Positions 17,159 to 26,328 of a DNA stretch of 64,000 nucleotides are shown piece after piece (position 1 is the first letter of the stretch; every line of letters starts with the position of its first letter). The stretch spans positions 372,001-436,000 of the forward strand of contig JAXLUR010000004.1 in NCBI GenBank assembly GCA_046329435.1, in the 5' to 3' direction. The notes below the pieces were generated by a model that worked only from the letters and a program-made list of their open reading frames with translations, was not told where the DNA came from and searched no databases. The DNA is from M3007 sp046329435. GTDB taxonomy: Bacteria; Bacteroidota; Bacteroidia; Chitinophagales; Saprospiraceae. Made by a program: the position numbers and the translations under genes.

Positions 17159-18238
17159 ATGTTGAAGAAGCACTCCATCCTTTACTGCCTAGTCCTGTTC
17201 CTCCTGATGCTGGCTCAGGTGTCGAACAGCGCGCCGGCTTCCGTCGGCCTCCCTCCCCCATCCTGCAATTTGCCCGCGCCCAACAACCTGCACACCACTT
17301 CGGTTGGCGCCACCAGCGCCGCTATCGCCTGGGATCCGGTTTCGGGCGCATGGGGGTACTCCGTTTACCTCTATCAAAACGGCAACCTGGTTTCGCCGGC
17401 ATCTTTGACAACCGCTACATACTATAATTTCACCGGCCTTGCGCCGGGCACTGATTACACCGCCGAAGTACACGCGATGTGCGGCCCTACGCCGGATTAT
17501 GAGAGCCCCAACAAATCAATCAAGGATTTCTCGACGATTGTTATCGAAATAGTCTGTGAGGCAACCGGCTGTCAGCAAACAAACTTCATCGGCTCGGGTG
17601 CTCATGTAAATTACAATTGGAAACCGGCCAGCCAGGAAACTTATGTCCTCGTAGTCAATGGCGATGGCAACACGATCAGGTATTCGTTTGAAAAAGCGAA
17701 CGGCACGAGCAAATTTTATGTCGCGCCCCTGACCGGTAACCCCGAAGCCTATAAACTGGGCTCCAGCCCGACCCGTGTCTGCCCGAACGCCACGGGCACA
17801 GGCCCTAATTTTTACATAGTGGTGGACAATGGCAACGGATATACCATAAAAGTAACCGGTACCTTCTCCGATAACAGCGCCGATTTTGCCATTGCTCCAA
17901 ACTACACGGTTGCAGTTTACAAAGGAACATGTGCAGGCAAGCCCAACCCCAACGCTCCCGATTCGGGCGACCACTTCACCGAAGGTGAAACGGCCCTCGG
18001 CCTTGCGCCGCTGCCCAACCCCTTCTCCGATCGCATCATCCTCAACGGTTCGGCAGGTTCTGCCCAGGACCCCGTCCGGATCGCCCTGTTCAACTCGGAA
18101 GGCGTGCTGGTCCGAAACGAAGAAGCCGTCGTGGAAGGCGACCACACAATGAGCACCGACGATCTGCCGCCGGGGCTTTATTTCCTGCAACTGAAAACTG
18201 CCCGGGGCAGCAGCGCGCATAAATTGTTAAAACTCTGA
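17159..18238 (+). CDS. secreted Fn3-domain protein with T9SS sorting domain, copy B
   Basis: A 359-residue paralogue of 14092-15174 with the same architecture: signal peptide (MLKKHSILYCLVLFLLMLA), Fn3 domain at about 38-120 (CNLPAPNNLHTTSVG), a divergent middle region with VCPNATGTGPNFYI, and a C-terminal T9SS type A domain (PLPNPFSDRIIL, LPPGLYFLQL, HKLLKL). The middle parts differ far more between the copies than the ends, which suggests diversification of an exposed region. It is divergent from the intact helical gene. The ligand is unknown. Confidence 0.85.
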   Translation: MLKKHSILYCLVLFLLMLAQVSNSAPASVGLPPPSCNLPAPNNLHTTSVGATSAAIAWDPVSGAWGYSVYLYQNGNLVSPASLTTATYYNFTGLAPGTDYTAEVHAMCGPTPDYESPNKSIKDFSTIVIEIVCEATGCQQTNFIGSGAHVNYNWKPASQETYVLVVNGDGNTIRYSFEKANGTSKFYVAPLTGNPEAYKLGSSPTRVCPNATGTGPNFYIVVDNGNGYTIKVTGTFSDNSADFAIAPNYTVAVYKGTCAGKPNPNAPDSGDHFTEGETALGLAPLPNPFSDRIILNGSAGSAQDPVRIALFNSEGVLVRNEEAVVEGDHTMSTDDLPPGLYFLQLKTARGSSAHKLLKL

Positions 18239-18574
18239 CAATCAGTCATCCGGGCACATTGAAACCGGATGCAGACTTCTCCTACATCAAGACAAAGGGC
18301 CCGGCCTCCTGCGTTCATTTGAATAGCAATAACTACTCAAAACGCAGGAGGCTACCCTGAATACTCCTGTGTTTGCCCCTGCAAACACCTCCGCTTTTTT
18401 TGCCCGATTCCAACCCTGATTTGTCTGACGTTGACGCAGCCGCGGAATAGCGCCGTATGTAAGGAAGCCCGGGCATACCGGAAAAAGATCCGATGTGCCG
18501 CCAAACGGGTTTGACGAGCCGGGAAACGCAGATTCGAGACGAATTTTTCATTTTTTAAACATAGTTAATTCATC
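18239..18574. other. 336-bp intergenic region with long hairpin
   Basis: A perfect 12-bp inverted repeat GCCTCCTGCGTT (18304-18315) / AACGCAGGAGGC (18341-18352) has a 25-base AT-rich loop and no T-run. It probably ends or processes the Fn3 copy B transcript. The rest is non-coding as far as visible and leads into the promoter region of the gene at 18575. Confidence 0.5.
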
Positions 18575-20164
18575 ATGAAAAACTTATTCATTGTTTGCAT
18601 GCTCCTCGTATGCGGAGCAACCGTATCCTTTGCCCAGAACCTCGTGGGGAACCCCGGGTTCGAAACCGTAACCAATCCGACCAGTTCCATCAGCAAATTC
18701 AACCTGGAACAAGTATCGCGGTGGAAATGCATTGCCGATGCCAACGAAGTAAGGACAGAATACTACTGTTCAGGCGGCGGCATCCCGATCACTCCAAATT
18801 CAGGAAGCCGGATGGCTCTGCTGGATGCTTCCTATTTGGGGTTCGGCGGCCCCTTCGATCCCCCTTTCAATGTTTCCTTTCCATTGACTAATTTACTAAC
18901 CCGGCCGATTTTCCCGGGCGAAAAACTCACGATCCAATATGCCGGTTTGATACCCGCTTTCCCCTGCGCCTATTACCAGTCCTATTTCATCGACTTTTAT
19001 GTTTCAAACCAACTCCCGACCAGTCCGTTTCTCTTAAACGGTTTTACCAAAATCGGGACCAGCTTCATTCAACAGGCATCTTCCTGGACGACGGTACAGG
19101 CCCAGGGCCTCGACGGTACAAACAACGTGCAAGTGCCGGCCAATACAACATGCTCCTTCAAATACCTCATTCTTCAGGTAAGAGGCGTAATGCTGGCGGC
19201 TTCCCCCGGGTCGGAAAGCCAGGAGCGGCTTGTTCCGCCCAAAATCATCCTGCTCGACGATGTTTCCGTGCAACCAGCCTGCTCATCGAGCATCGACGTC
19301 AACATCACGCCCATGGACGACTTCGGCGGCCAGTGCAACGACGTGCGTTTCGCGGCCAGCATCACCAACGGCACCGCCGTGCGTTTCTTCTGGGATTTCG
19401 GCGACGGCAGCACACTGTGCTCTACTTCCGGCCTGACGGTCCACTCCTACCCCAACATGGGCGACTATACCGCCAAGCTGACCGTGCTGGACGCAAACGG
19501 CTGCACCCGGGTGATTACCATTCCGGTTGTGGTTGAATGCGAACGCTGCGAGGGCATCAGCGCTTCGCTCTCGGCTGCATGTCAAGGCTGCCAGCAGTCA
19601 TATATCATCAATCCGAACACTGGTCAGCCGACCAGTTATAACATCGACTGCACCTACAACCTGTACGGCAACGGCACCCCCGGGGCGCCGGGCTTGCCGC
19701 TCAATTACCAGTGGGTATTCAACGGCGGCACGGTCTCCACAGCCCAAAATCCGACCAATGCACACCTCATCCTCGTGGGCAACAACCTGCCCCTGAATGC
19801 GGCGCTCTGCCTCTCTGTCATGGACAATCAGGGCTGCAAAGCCACTACCTGCGAAACCATGACCCTGCCCTGCTCGATCAACTCGGATGGCAAAATGGCG
19901 GCTGACCCTGACGGCAGCTTCCTCGTCGTTCCCAACCCGAGTACGTCAAGCGCCGTCAACCTCGTACTGCCGGTTTCCTGGATCGGGCAATCGCTCAATC
20001 TGTCGATACACGACATGTCGGGCCGCCTGATGGAACAACGCCAGCTGGACGGCAGCGATGCCGACCTGCGCCTCGACCTCTCCAATCTGGATAACGGGGT
20101 CTATTTCTTTACCATCCGGCACGCCGAAGGTCAGGTCACGAAGAAGGTGGTTATTCAGAACTAA
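18575..20164 (+). CDS. secreted PKD-domain protein with T9SS sorting domain
   Basis: A 529-residue exported protein. The signal peptide ends near FAQ-NL. Residues about 22-235 begin NLVGNPGFE, typical of carbohydrate-binding-like jelly-roll modules of secreted Bacteroidota proteins. A PKD domain follows at about 245-325 (RFFWDFGDGS, VHSYPNMGDYTAKLTV). A second Cys-rich Ig-like region (about 330-440) precedes a C-terminal T9SS type A domain (VPNPSTSSAVNL, DMSGRLMEQ, LDNGVYFFTI, KKVVIQN). It is likely surface-exposed or released. It heads a run of three secreted cargo genes on the same strand. Confidence 0.85.
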   Translation: MKNLFIVCMLLVCGATVSFAQNLVGNPGFETVTNPTSSISKFNLEQVSRWKCIADANEVRTEYYCSGGGIPITPNSGSRMALLDASYLGFGGPFDPPFNVSFPLTNLLTRPIFPGEKLTIQYAGLIPAFPCAYYQSYFIDFYVSNQLPTSPFLLNGFTKIGTSFIQQASSWTTVQAQGLDGTNNVQVPANTTCSFKYLILQVRGVMLAASPGSESQERLVPPKIILLDDVSVQPACSSSIDVNITPMDDFGGQCNDVRFAASITNGTAVRFFWDFGDGSTLCSTSGLTVHSYPNMGDYTAKLTVLDANGCTRVITIPVVVECERCEGISASLSAACQGCQQSYIINPNTGQPTSYNIDCTYNLYGNGTPGAPGLPLNYQWVFNGGTVSTAQNPTNAHLILVGNNLPLNAALCLSVMDNQGCKATTCETMTLPCSINSDGKMAADPDGSFLVVPNPSTSSAVNLVLPVSWIGQSLNLSIHDMSGRLMEQRQLDGSDADLRLDLSNLDNGVYFFTIRHAEGQVTKKVVIQN

Positions 20165-20332
20165 CTAGCAGCCATCCCGGCATCCTGATTTTTAAACCCG
20201 ATTGAATACGTTGCATGCCGCGGCAGGCAGGCCGGCGCCGAAACAGTTCGGTACCGGTCTCCTGCCCGGCGCAGATTGAAACAGGCACATTAACACCTTT
20301 TATAACTAACTCATTATTAAATACTTATTCCA

Positions 20333-22228
20333 ATGAAACGGCATATCAACTTCCTGATTCCGGTTATCCTGTTCCTCTGTTTCGCCTGGCCGGTATCCGG
20401 ACAGGAATCCTGCGGCTCGACGGAAGCATTGAAACGCTACATACAGGAGCATCCCGAATACCTCAAACAACAAAAGACAAACGAGCAACACGCGCAGGAC
20501 GGCCAAAGGCCCGATGAAGACGGCGACCTGCCGGTTATCACCATCCCGGTCGTCGTACACGTAGTATGGTACAGCGGCGCTCCCTCGCAAAACATCAGCG
20601 ATGACCAGATCAACTCTCAAATCGCCGTGTTGAATGCCGATTTTCGCAGACAGAATTTCGATGTGTCGTATGTGCCGTCTTATTTCGAGAACCTGATTGC
20701 CGACGTTCAGGTGGAATTCTGCCTGGCCAAGCGCACACCCGATTGCCAGGCGACCAACGGCATTACCCGCACCGAGAGCAACAAGGCACAATGGACAATC
20801 GGCGAAAATACCGCCTTGAAATCCACCAGCCAGGGCGGGGCCGATGCCTGGGACCGGGACAAGTACCTGAATATTTGGGTCTGCAACCTGGTCGGTTATA
20901 CAGGGTACGCCCAGGAGCCGGGCGGAGAAGCGGCTACCGATGGCGTAGTCATTAAATACACCTGCTTCGGCACCACGGGCACGGCAACGTATCCGCACAA
21001 CCAGGGCCGGGTCGCCACACACGAAGTCGGTCACTGGCTTGACCTGATACATATTTTTGGCCAGGACAATCCCGATGACGGGTGCAGCGGCGACGATCTG
21101 GTGTACGACACACCCAACCAGTCCGTCCACTCCAGCGGCTGCCCGGAGGGCATTCAGATCAGTTGCAACAACGGGCCATTCGGCAACCTGTACATGAACT
21201 ACATGGACTATACGGACGATGCTTGCATGTACATGTTTACCAAAGGCCAGAAGGTGCGCATGCGCGCTGCCCTGAACGGCCCCCGCAGCGGTCTTGCCAG
21301 TTCCGATGGTTGTGTTCCGCTCAACAGTTGCGACTTTCTGCCGCCTTTCACGGTGTCCAACATCAGCGGGCCCGGTGTCCTGTGCACTTCCGGTATACAG
21401 CAGTACGGGGCGTTTACCAGCACAATCAGTCCTTACGTACCGGGCTGTATGATGGGTGTCTGGAGTGTTTCCTGGCCAGGCGGCTTGCAAATTGTAAACC
21501 AGACCGTTGCCGACGACGGCACGACGAGCGTCCTGATCAAAGCCCTGCAACCGGGCGCCTATACCCTTACGTTTACCGTCACGACAAGGGCCTGCGCGCC
21601 CATTGTGATGAGCAAATCGTATCAGGTGCAGGTTTGTGCAGCGCCCAACCCGCCGATCTCCGTGCCGCCGCCCGGGCTGAATTCGATCTGCTCTTTCAAC
21701 GACCCGGAATGCTATTCGTTCAGCAGCAGTTGCGGCCTCACCTTCATTCTATCGACGCCCGACCCCAATCTTGTCGCCAGCGTCTCGGGGCCCGCTATTT
21801 GCCTGTCGAGCAATTTCTACAAACGCCGTACTTCCCGGCTCAACGTGACGCCGGTCAATGCCTGCGGACAAGGCCCGACAGCCATCTGGTACATCTCCAT
21901 CGACAATCCGAACGAATGCCTTTACCTGACTCCGCCGGCTGGCGCCGACCTGCAAACGGGGGCAGGCCACCAGGCAACCGACGGCAGTTCCTACATCGTG
22001 TCGAGCAAAGCGAACGAAATCCGGATCGAAGACCTCGACAACGAATCGCCCCCGGCCCGTAAAAACATCCGGCTGCTGGCAATCGACGGCCGCCTGCTGC
22101 TCAGCTACGATACGGAAGACCCGCTGATCCAGATCGATTTGGGGCAGGAGTACCCCTCCGGCATCTACCTGCTGCGCATCGAGAAGAACGGTCAGGTGTA
22201 CACCAAAAAAGTGGCAGTACAGTACTGA
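20333..22228 (+). CDS. M43 family zinc metalloprotease with T9SS sorting domain
   Basis: A 631-residue cytophagalysin/pappalysin-type protease. The signal peptide (to about VSGQ) is followed by a short propeptide (SCGSTEALKRYIQEHPEYL) and the catalytic domain beginning VITIPVVVHVVW. The zinc motif is HEVGHWLDLIH, with His230, Glu231, His234 and His240. A Met-turn segment (YMNYMDYTDDACM) follows. An Ig-like region (about 340-430) and a C-terminal T9SS domain (IRLLAIDGRLLL, YPSGIYLLRI, KKVAVQY) complete it. It should be exported and degrade extracellular protein. The 5' leader TTATTCCAATG is shared with the lipoprotein at 11993. Confidence 0.93.
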   Translation: MKRHINFLIPVILFLCFAWPVSGQESCGSTEALKRYIQEHPEYLKQQKTNEQHAQDGQRPDEDGDLPVITIPVVVHVVWYSGAPSQNISDDQINSQIAVLNADFRRQNFDVSYVPSYFENLIADVQVEFCLAKRTPDCQATNGITRTESNKAQWTIGENTALKSTSQGGADAWDRDKYLNIWVCNLVGYTGYAQEPGGEAATDGVVIKYTCFGTTGTATYPHNQGRVATHEVGHWLDLIHIFGQDNPDDGCSGDDLVYDTPNQSVHSSGCPEGIQISCNNGPFGNLYMNYMDYTDDACMYMFTKGQKVRMRAALNGPRSGLASSDGCVPLNSCDFLPPFTVSNISGPGVLCTSGIQQYGAFTSTISPYVPGCMMGVWSVSWPGGLQIVNQTVADDGTTSVLIKALQPGAYTLTFTVTTRACAPIVMSKSYQVQVCAAPNPPISVPPPGLNSICSFNDPECYSFSSSCGLTFILSTPDPNLVASVSGPAICLSSNFYKRRTSRLNVTPVNACGQGPTAIWYISIDNPNECLYLTPPAGADLQTGAGHQATDGSSYIVSSKANEIRIEDLDNESPPARKNIRLLAIDGRLLLSYDTEDPLIQIDLGQEYPSGIYLLRIEKNGQVYTKKVAVQY

Positions 22229-22262
22229 GTTTTTTTCGCAAGTCAAGCGGTTTACCCTGCTG

Positions 22263-22303
22263 CGTCAAGAGCCACCCCTGGAAACCGGGGGTGGCTCTTG
22301 ACG
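22263..22303. terminator. perfect 16-bp hairpin
   Basis: CGTCAAGAGCCACCCC (22263-22278) and GGGGTGGCTCTTGACG (22288-22303) pair perfectly around a 9-base loop, 34 bp after the metalloprotease stop. There is no T-run, so it may be a terminator, an mRNA 3' stabiliser or a repeat unit. Confidence 0.6.
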
Positions 22304-22442
22304 TACTGATTATCCGAACAGTTCTATTTGTCGGATTTGGGCACAACTGTCGCCCCTGTCCGGCCAGCGAACCGCCCGCCCTTGCGCGTTACACCTACAA
22401 ACGCCGGCGTTTCATTTTTTCATCATTTAAAATGTTCATCAA

Positions 22443-24554
22443 ATGAAACGATTACTACTTTGCTGCATCTGTTTGCTGGCAAGCGGATGGGGCTTTGCGC
22501 AAGACTATCAGTTATCAGTCGCCGACGTGCGCCAGTCATCCGTGCGCCGCCAGGGCACCATCGAAGAAGCGACCTTGTCGGTACGCACGAAGGGGCTTTA
22601 CATGGAGTACGGCCTGTACCTCACCTTTTCGGCACGGGGCGCCACATTCTACACCAACGGCGATTCGCTCGAAGTCGTGCTCAACTTTACGCTGCCCGCC
22701 GAAGCCATCGTACACGACTCCTGGCTCTGGATCGGTGAAAACATCGTGAAAGCGCGCATGTACGACCGCTGGACGGCCGGAACCATTTATGAAAACATTG
22801 TCAACCGACGGCAAGACCCCTCGATCCTGGTCAAAAACAGCGCCACGAGTTATCAGCTCAGGGTGTTCCCCATGGTTAAAACAGGTACGCGCAAGGTGAA
22901 AATCACCTGGCTGCAGCCCATAAATATGTATAAAAACCGCGCGGTGGCCGATCTCCCCTTTTCTATTCTGAACACCTCCGCCAACCCCGTGCAGGACTTC
23001 AATCTGCTGGTCTGGACCGACGACCGTTTCCAGGCGCCGCAATTTGTTGACCAACCCGATTTGCCCTTCGAACTGGTTGATGATCCGCAGGCAGGTACTT
23101 ACTATCGGGTCAGCCTTACGCCCGGCTGGTACGCCGAAGACCTTCATTTGCAATTTGCCTCTCCCTTTCAAGACGGGGTGTTTGCCAGCACTTTTACCAA
23201 TGGCGGCGAACAATATTACCAGCTGGCCGTCAATCCATCCTATATCCTGCCCTTGCCCAATCACCGCAAGGTGACGGTACTGCTCGACTATCAAGTCGCA
23301 GCCGGCGCCCCCACTTCCGCCAAACTGCTGGCCGATACCAGAAGCGCCCTGCTCAATACCCTGAGCCCGAACGACTCTTTCAACCTGTTTTTATCCGGCC
23401 TCATCATTGATCCGTATGCCAACCACTGGTTGCCGGCACATCCGGACACGATAATTCAGGTATTTGCCGGTCTTGGCAGCCAGTTTACCGGGTACAACAA
23501 CCTCCAGCCCTTGCTCGTGGAAGGCATTCTGTGGACCCAGCTAAACGGCGGCAGCGACATCGTACTCGTAACCAACAGCAACGGTATTTCAAATCTGCAG
23601 ACCGCCAACCCGCTGCTCAACCAGATACTGATATTGCTCGACGGGGCGGCGCCTGTTCATGTCGTCGATTACAACCACGTCAATTCCCCTTATATTTCTG
23701 TAAACGGCTACTGGTACCCCGGCAGCGCATATTTTTTGAGCAATCTGGCTGCGTTGAGCGGCGGGGTTTATTACCAAACCTACGATTACACGACGTCGCT
23801 CAAAAGCGCGCTGATCAATTGTATGTCCAACCTCGACCAGGCCGCGGGCGTGATCGAAATGTACCCGCAAACACAAAACGGGTTTTGCTACGGCCGCTTC
23901 GATGTGGGCAACCTGAACAGCAACCCCAATCGCCCCGTGGGGCAGGTGGGAAAATTTACGGGCGAGCCACCGTTCACGGTCAGTGTAAACGTCCTGATCG
24001 GCAGCCAGGCCTTTTCCAACCAGATCGTTGTCGAAGCCGATGATTTCGCCCCGGGCGACAGCCTGACAGAGGAAATGTGGTATGGAAACCTCGTCGAGAC
24101 GCTCGAAGCCGAACCGCAAACCGGCCCGGCCATCAGCAACGTGATTTACCAAAGCCTGAGCGGCTGGGTGCTTTCCCGATACACGGCCCTGCTGTGCCTC
24201 GAAAATACCAGCTGGGCCTGCGACGATTGCGAAGACGAAACCCAGTACGTCAGCACCGACGACCTCGCGGCAGCCGACTCGCTGGCCAGCGCCGTGCCCA
24301 ACCCCTTTGTCAGCCGAACGGTCATTACCATTCGGACCGGCTCACTCCACCCCGAAGCGCGCAAACTGGACCTCTTCTCCGCCGATGGCAGGCTCGTGCG
24401 GCAACTCGATCCGGTCGAGCAGGTCGGAAACATTCAGTACGAATGGGATGGCAGCGACCGGGCAGGCAGCGAAGCGCCGGCCGGTATTTACCTCGCATTC
24501 TGGCAGACAGGCCAGCGGCGAGGCGTCCTGAAATTGTTGAAAGCAACCCCGTAA
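22443..24554 (+). CDS. secreted VIT-domain protein with C-terminal sorting domain
   Basis: A 703-residue exported protein with a signal peptide ending GFAQ. Residues about 20-170 match the VIT (vault/inter-alpha-trypsin) domain by pattern: YLTFSARGATFYTN, VVLNFTLPAEAIVHDSWLWI, RMYDRWTAGTIYENIV, QLRVFPM. The middle (about 260-450) is compatible with a degenerate vWA-like domain (DIVLVTNSNGISNL) but lacks a clear MIDAS. The C-terminus (about 620-703) is a FlgD-like/T9SS domain (VPNPFVSRTVITI, YEWDGSDRAG, PAGIYLAFW). VIT plus vWA is the usual pairing, so an adhesion role is inferred. Confidence 0.8.
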   Translation: MKRLLLCCICLLASGWGFAQDYQLSVADVRQSSVRRQGTIEEATLSVRTKGLYMEYGLYLTFSARGATFYTNGDSLEVVLNFTLPAEAIVHDSWLWIGENIVKARMYDRWTAGTIYENIVNRRQDPSILVKNSATSYQLRVFPMVKTGTRKVKITWLQPINMYKNRAVADLPFSILNTSANPVQDFNLLVWTDDRFQAPQFVDQPDLPFELVDDPQAGTYYRVSLTPGWYAEDLHLQFASPFQDGVFASTFTNGGEQYYQLAVNPSYILPLPNHRKVTVLLDYQVAAGAPTSAKLLADTRSALLNTLSPNDSFNLFLSGLIIDPYANHWLPAHPDTIIQVFAGLGSQFTGYNNLQPLLVEGILWTQLNGGSDIVLVTNSNGISNLQTANPLLNQILILLDGAAPVHVVDYNHVNSPYISVNGYWYPGSAYFLSNLAALSGGVYYQTYDYTTSLKSALINCMSNLDQAAGVIEMYPQTQNGFCYGRFDVGNLNSNPNRPVGQVGKFTGEPPFTVSVNVLIGSQAFSNQIVVEADDFAPGDSLTEEMWYGNLVETLEAEPQTGPAISNVIYQSLSGWVLSRYTALLCLENTSWACDDCEDETQYVSTDDLAAADSLASAVPNPFVSRTVITIRTGSLHPEARKLDLFSADGRLVRQLDPVEQVGNIQYEWDGSDRAGSEAPAGIYLAFWQTGQRRGVLKLLKATP

Positions 24555-24640
24555 ATGCCTTGCCGCAAGTTGGATTTTCCGGTTCGTCGGTCGTTTTTCC
24601 GGTTTCAGGTTTTTTAATGTCAAAATTTTAAGTGTTTTAA

Positions 24641-24670
24641 CATTGATTTTAAATTGCCGCCTTATCTTTG
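24641..24670 (+). promoter_or_regulatory. yceI-like gene promoter
   Basis: TTG (24641-24643) and TATCTTTG (24663-24670) are 19 bases apart, an excellent match to the Bacteroidota -33 TTG and -7 TAnnTTTG elements. The start codon is 36 bp downstream. Confidence 0.75.
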
Positions 24671-24706
24671 CCGTACAATTTCAAACAGACAAAATTTAAA
24701 AACGAT

Positions 24707-25243
24707 ATGGCACAGACCACCTGGCAACTCGACCCCGCACACTCCGAAGTCACGTTTCGCGTACGGCACCTGATGGTGTCCAACGTCAGCGGCAAATTCA
24801 AAAGTTTCTCCTCCACCGTAAGCACGGAAGGCGACGACTTTACGACGGCCGACATTGAATTCACGATCGAAACGGCTTCCATCGATACTGGCGTGGAATA
24901 CCGCGACAATCACCTGCGCAACGACGACTTTTTCAACAGCGAGCGCTACCCCACCCTGACCTTCAAAGGCAAAGGCCTGAAAGCCACGGGCGATGACACC
25001 TACCAGCTCGACGGCGATCTTACGATCCGCGACATCACCAAACCGGTCAGTCTGCAGGTTGAAATCGGCGGCATCGTCAAAGACCCCTACGGCAACATCA
25101 AGGCCGGCTTTGAAGTAACGGGCAAGATCAACCGCAAGGAATTCGGTCTGCTCTGGAGCGCCCTGACCGAAGCAGGCGGCGCCGTAGCCGGCGACGAAGT
25201 GAAATTCCAGGCCAACATCCAGTACGCCAAGGTCGTCGCCTGA
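24707..25243 (+). CDS. YceI family protein
   Basis: A 178-residue lipocalin-like protein covering one complete YceI domain: TTWQLDPAHSEVTFRVRHLM at the start, then VSGKFKSFSSTV, SIDTGVEYRDNHLRNDDFF, LTIRDITKPVSL and EFGLLWSAL near the end. YceI proteins bind isoprenoid-type lipids. No signal peptide is visible from ATG 24707, so this one is probably cytosolic, as for many Bacteroidota members. A good promoter lies upstream and a terminator follows at 25283. Confidence 0.92.
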   Translation: MAQTTWQLDPAHSEVTFRVRHLMVSNVSGKFKSFSSTVSTEGDDFTTADIEFTIETASIDTGVEYRDNHLRNDDFFNSERYPTLTFKGKGLKATGDDTYQLDGDLTIRDITKPVSLQVEIGGIVKDPYGNIKAGFEVTGKINRKEFGLLWSALTEAGGAVAGDEVKFQANIQYAKVVA

Positions 25244-25282
25244 TACGCGGCGAACAGGCAGCAAACACTACCACATATTCCT

Positions 25283-25322
25283 GCGCCATTGCAAGTCGAA
25301 CACTTGTAATGGCGCTTTTTGT
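25283..25322 (+). terminator. rho-independent terminator
   Basis: Arms GCGCCATTGCAAGT (25283-25296) and ACTTGTAATGGCGC (25302-25315), nearly perfect, around CGAAC, followed by TTTTTGTTT. It ends the yceI-like transcript. Confidence 0.88.
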
Positions 25323-25430
25323 TTAATTTATTTTGCCGAGTCGGTTCGATTTGTTAAACAAATCCTGGACGAGACCGTTTTCCTTTTCCAGCCTGCGATT
25401 AAAACCTGCATCATTCTTCAAATCCTGACT

Positions 25431-26126
25431 ATGTCCGATCTTCTGCTGCATCCTACCTCCGATCACCATTCCGATACCGATCCCTTCGGCGATCTGCACC
25501 TTTACAGTGCTGCCGATACGCCCCTGCACGAACAGGCCTTTGCCCTTAGCGACGAAGAGAAAGTGGAACGAATCAGCGCCCATTTTGCCAGAATCATGGA
25601 CTTGCTGGGTCTCGATCTGGCCGACGACAGCCTGCGCGGCACGCCCCGGCGCGTTGCCAAAATGTATGTGAACGAAATTTTCAGGGGGCTCAACCCGGAC
25701 AACAAGCCGGCGCTCACCACTTTCGACAACAAGTACCAGTACCGCCGCCTGGTCGTGGAGCGCAATATTCCGCTGCAAAGCACCTGCGAGCACCACTTCC
25801 AGCCCATTTTCGGGGTGGCGCATGTGGCTTACATCCCGAAAGACCGGGTAATCGGGCTGTCGAAACTCAACCGTATCGTCGATTATTTCGCGCGCCGCCC
25901 GCAAGTACAGGAGCGCCTGACCATACAGATTGCAGAAGAACTCAAACGCGCGCTCGGCACCGAAGACGTGGCTGTGTACATCGACGCCCGCCACATGTGC
26001 GTACAGGCGCGCGGCGTGGAGCATCACGGCGCCAGCACCATCACGGCCGAATATGCCGGTAAATTCCTGAACGATGCCACCAAACGGGAGTTTCTGCATG
26101 CCATCGGCATGCCAATGCCAGCCTGA
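25431..26126 (+). CDS. folE: GTP cyclohydrolase I
   Basis: A 231-residue type I enzyme converting GTP to dihydroneopterin triphosphate, the first step of folate/tetrahydropterin synthesis. Zinc ligands Cys119 and His122 (STCEHHFQP) and Cys190 (RHMCVQARG) are present, and GLSKLNRIVDYFARRPQVQE matches the family core. The N-terminal 40 residues are variable, as usual. It is a monocistronic gene between two hairpins and has the normal length. Confidence 0.96.
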   Translation: MSDLLLHPTSDHHSDTDPFGDLHLYSAADTPLHEQAFALSDEEKVERISAHFARIMDLLGLDLADDSLRGTPRRVAKMYVNEIFRGLNPDNKPALTTFDNKYQYRRLVVERNIPLQSTCEHHFQPIFGVAHVAYIPKDRVIGLSKLNRIVDYFARRPQVQERLTIQIAEELKRALGTEDVAVYIDARHMCVQARGVEHHGASTITAEYAGKFLNDATKREFLHAIGMPMPA

Positions 26127-26179
26127 TCAATCTGACAGCATATCTTCCGGACGCATCAAAACAACACATTTTGCTCAAG

Positions 26180-26212
26180 CGAGTCGCCTCTGCAAAGGGG
26201 TGGCTCGTTTTG
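26180..26212 (+). terminator. terminator after folE
   Basis: CGAGTCGCCTCT pairs with AGGGGTGGCTCG (wobble tolerated) around GCAA, followed by TTTTG. It lies 53 bp after the folE stop. Confidence 0.65.
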
Positions 26213-26328
26213 CATTGGCCCCGGTATTTTGGCATACCAGAAGCCAACGGAAACAATCGCCGCTGCGTAAAACGAAGTATGGAATACATTTGTCAGCTAT
26301 TACGCTCACTTATGAACAACACTTAACC

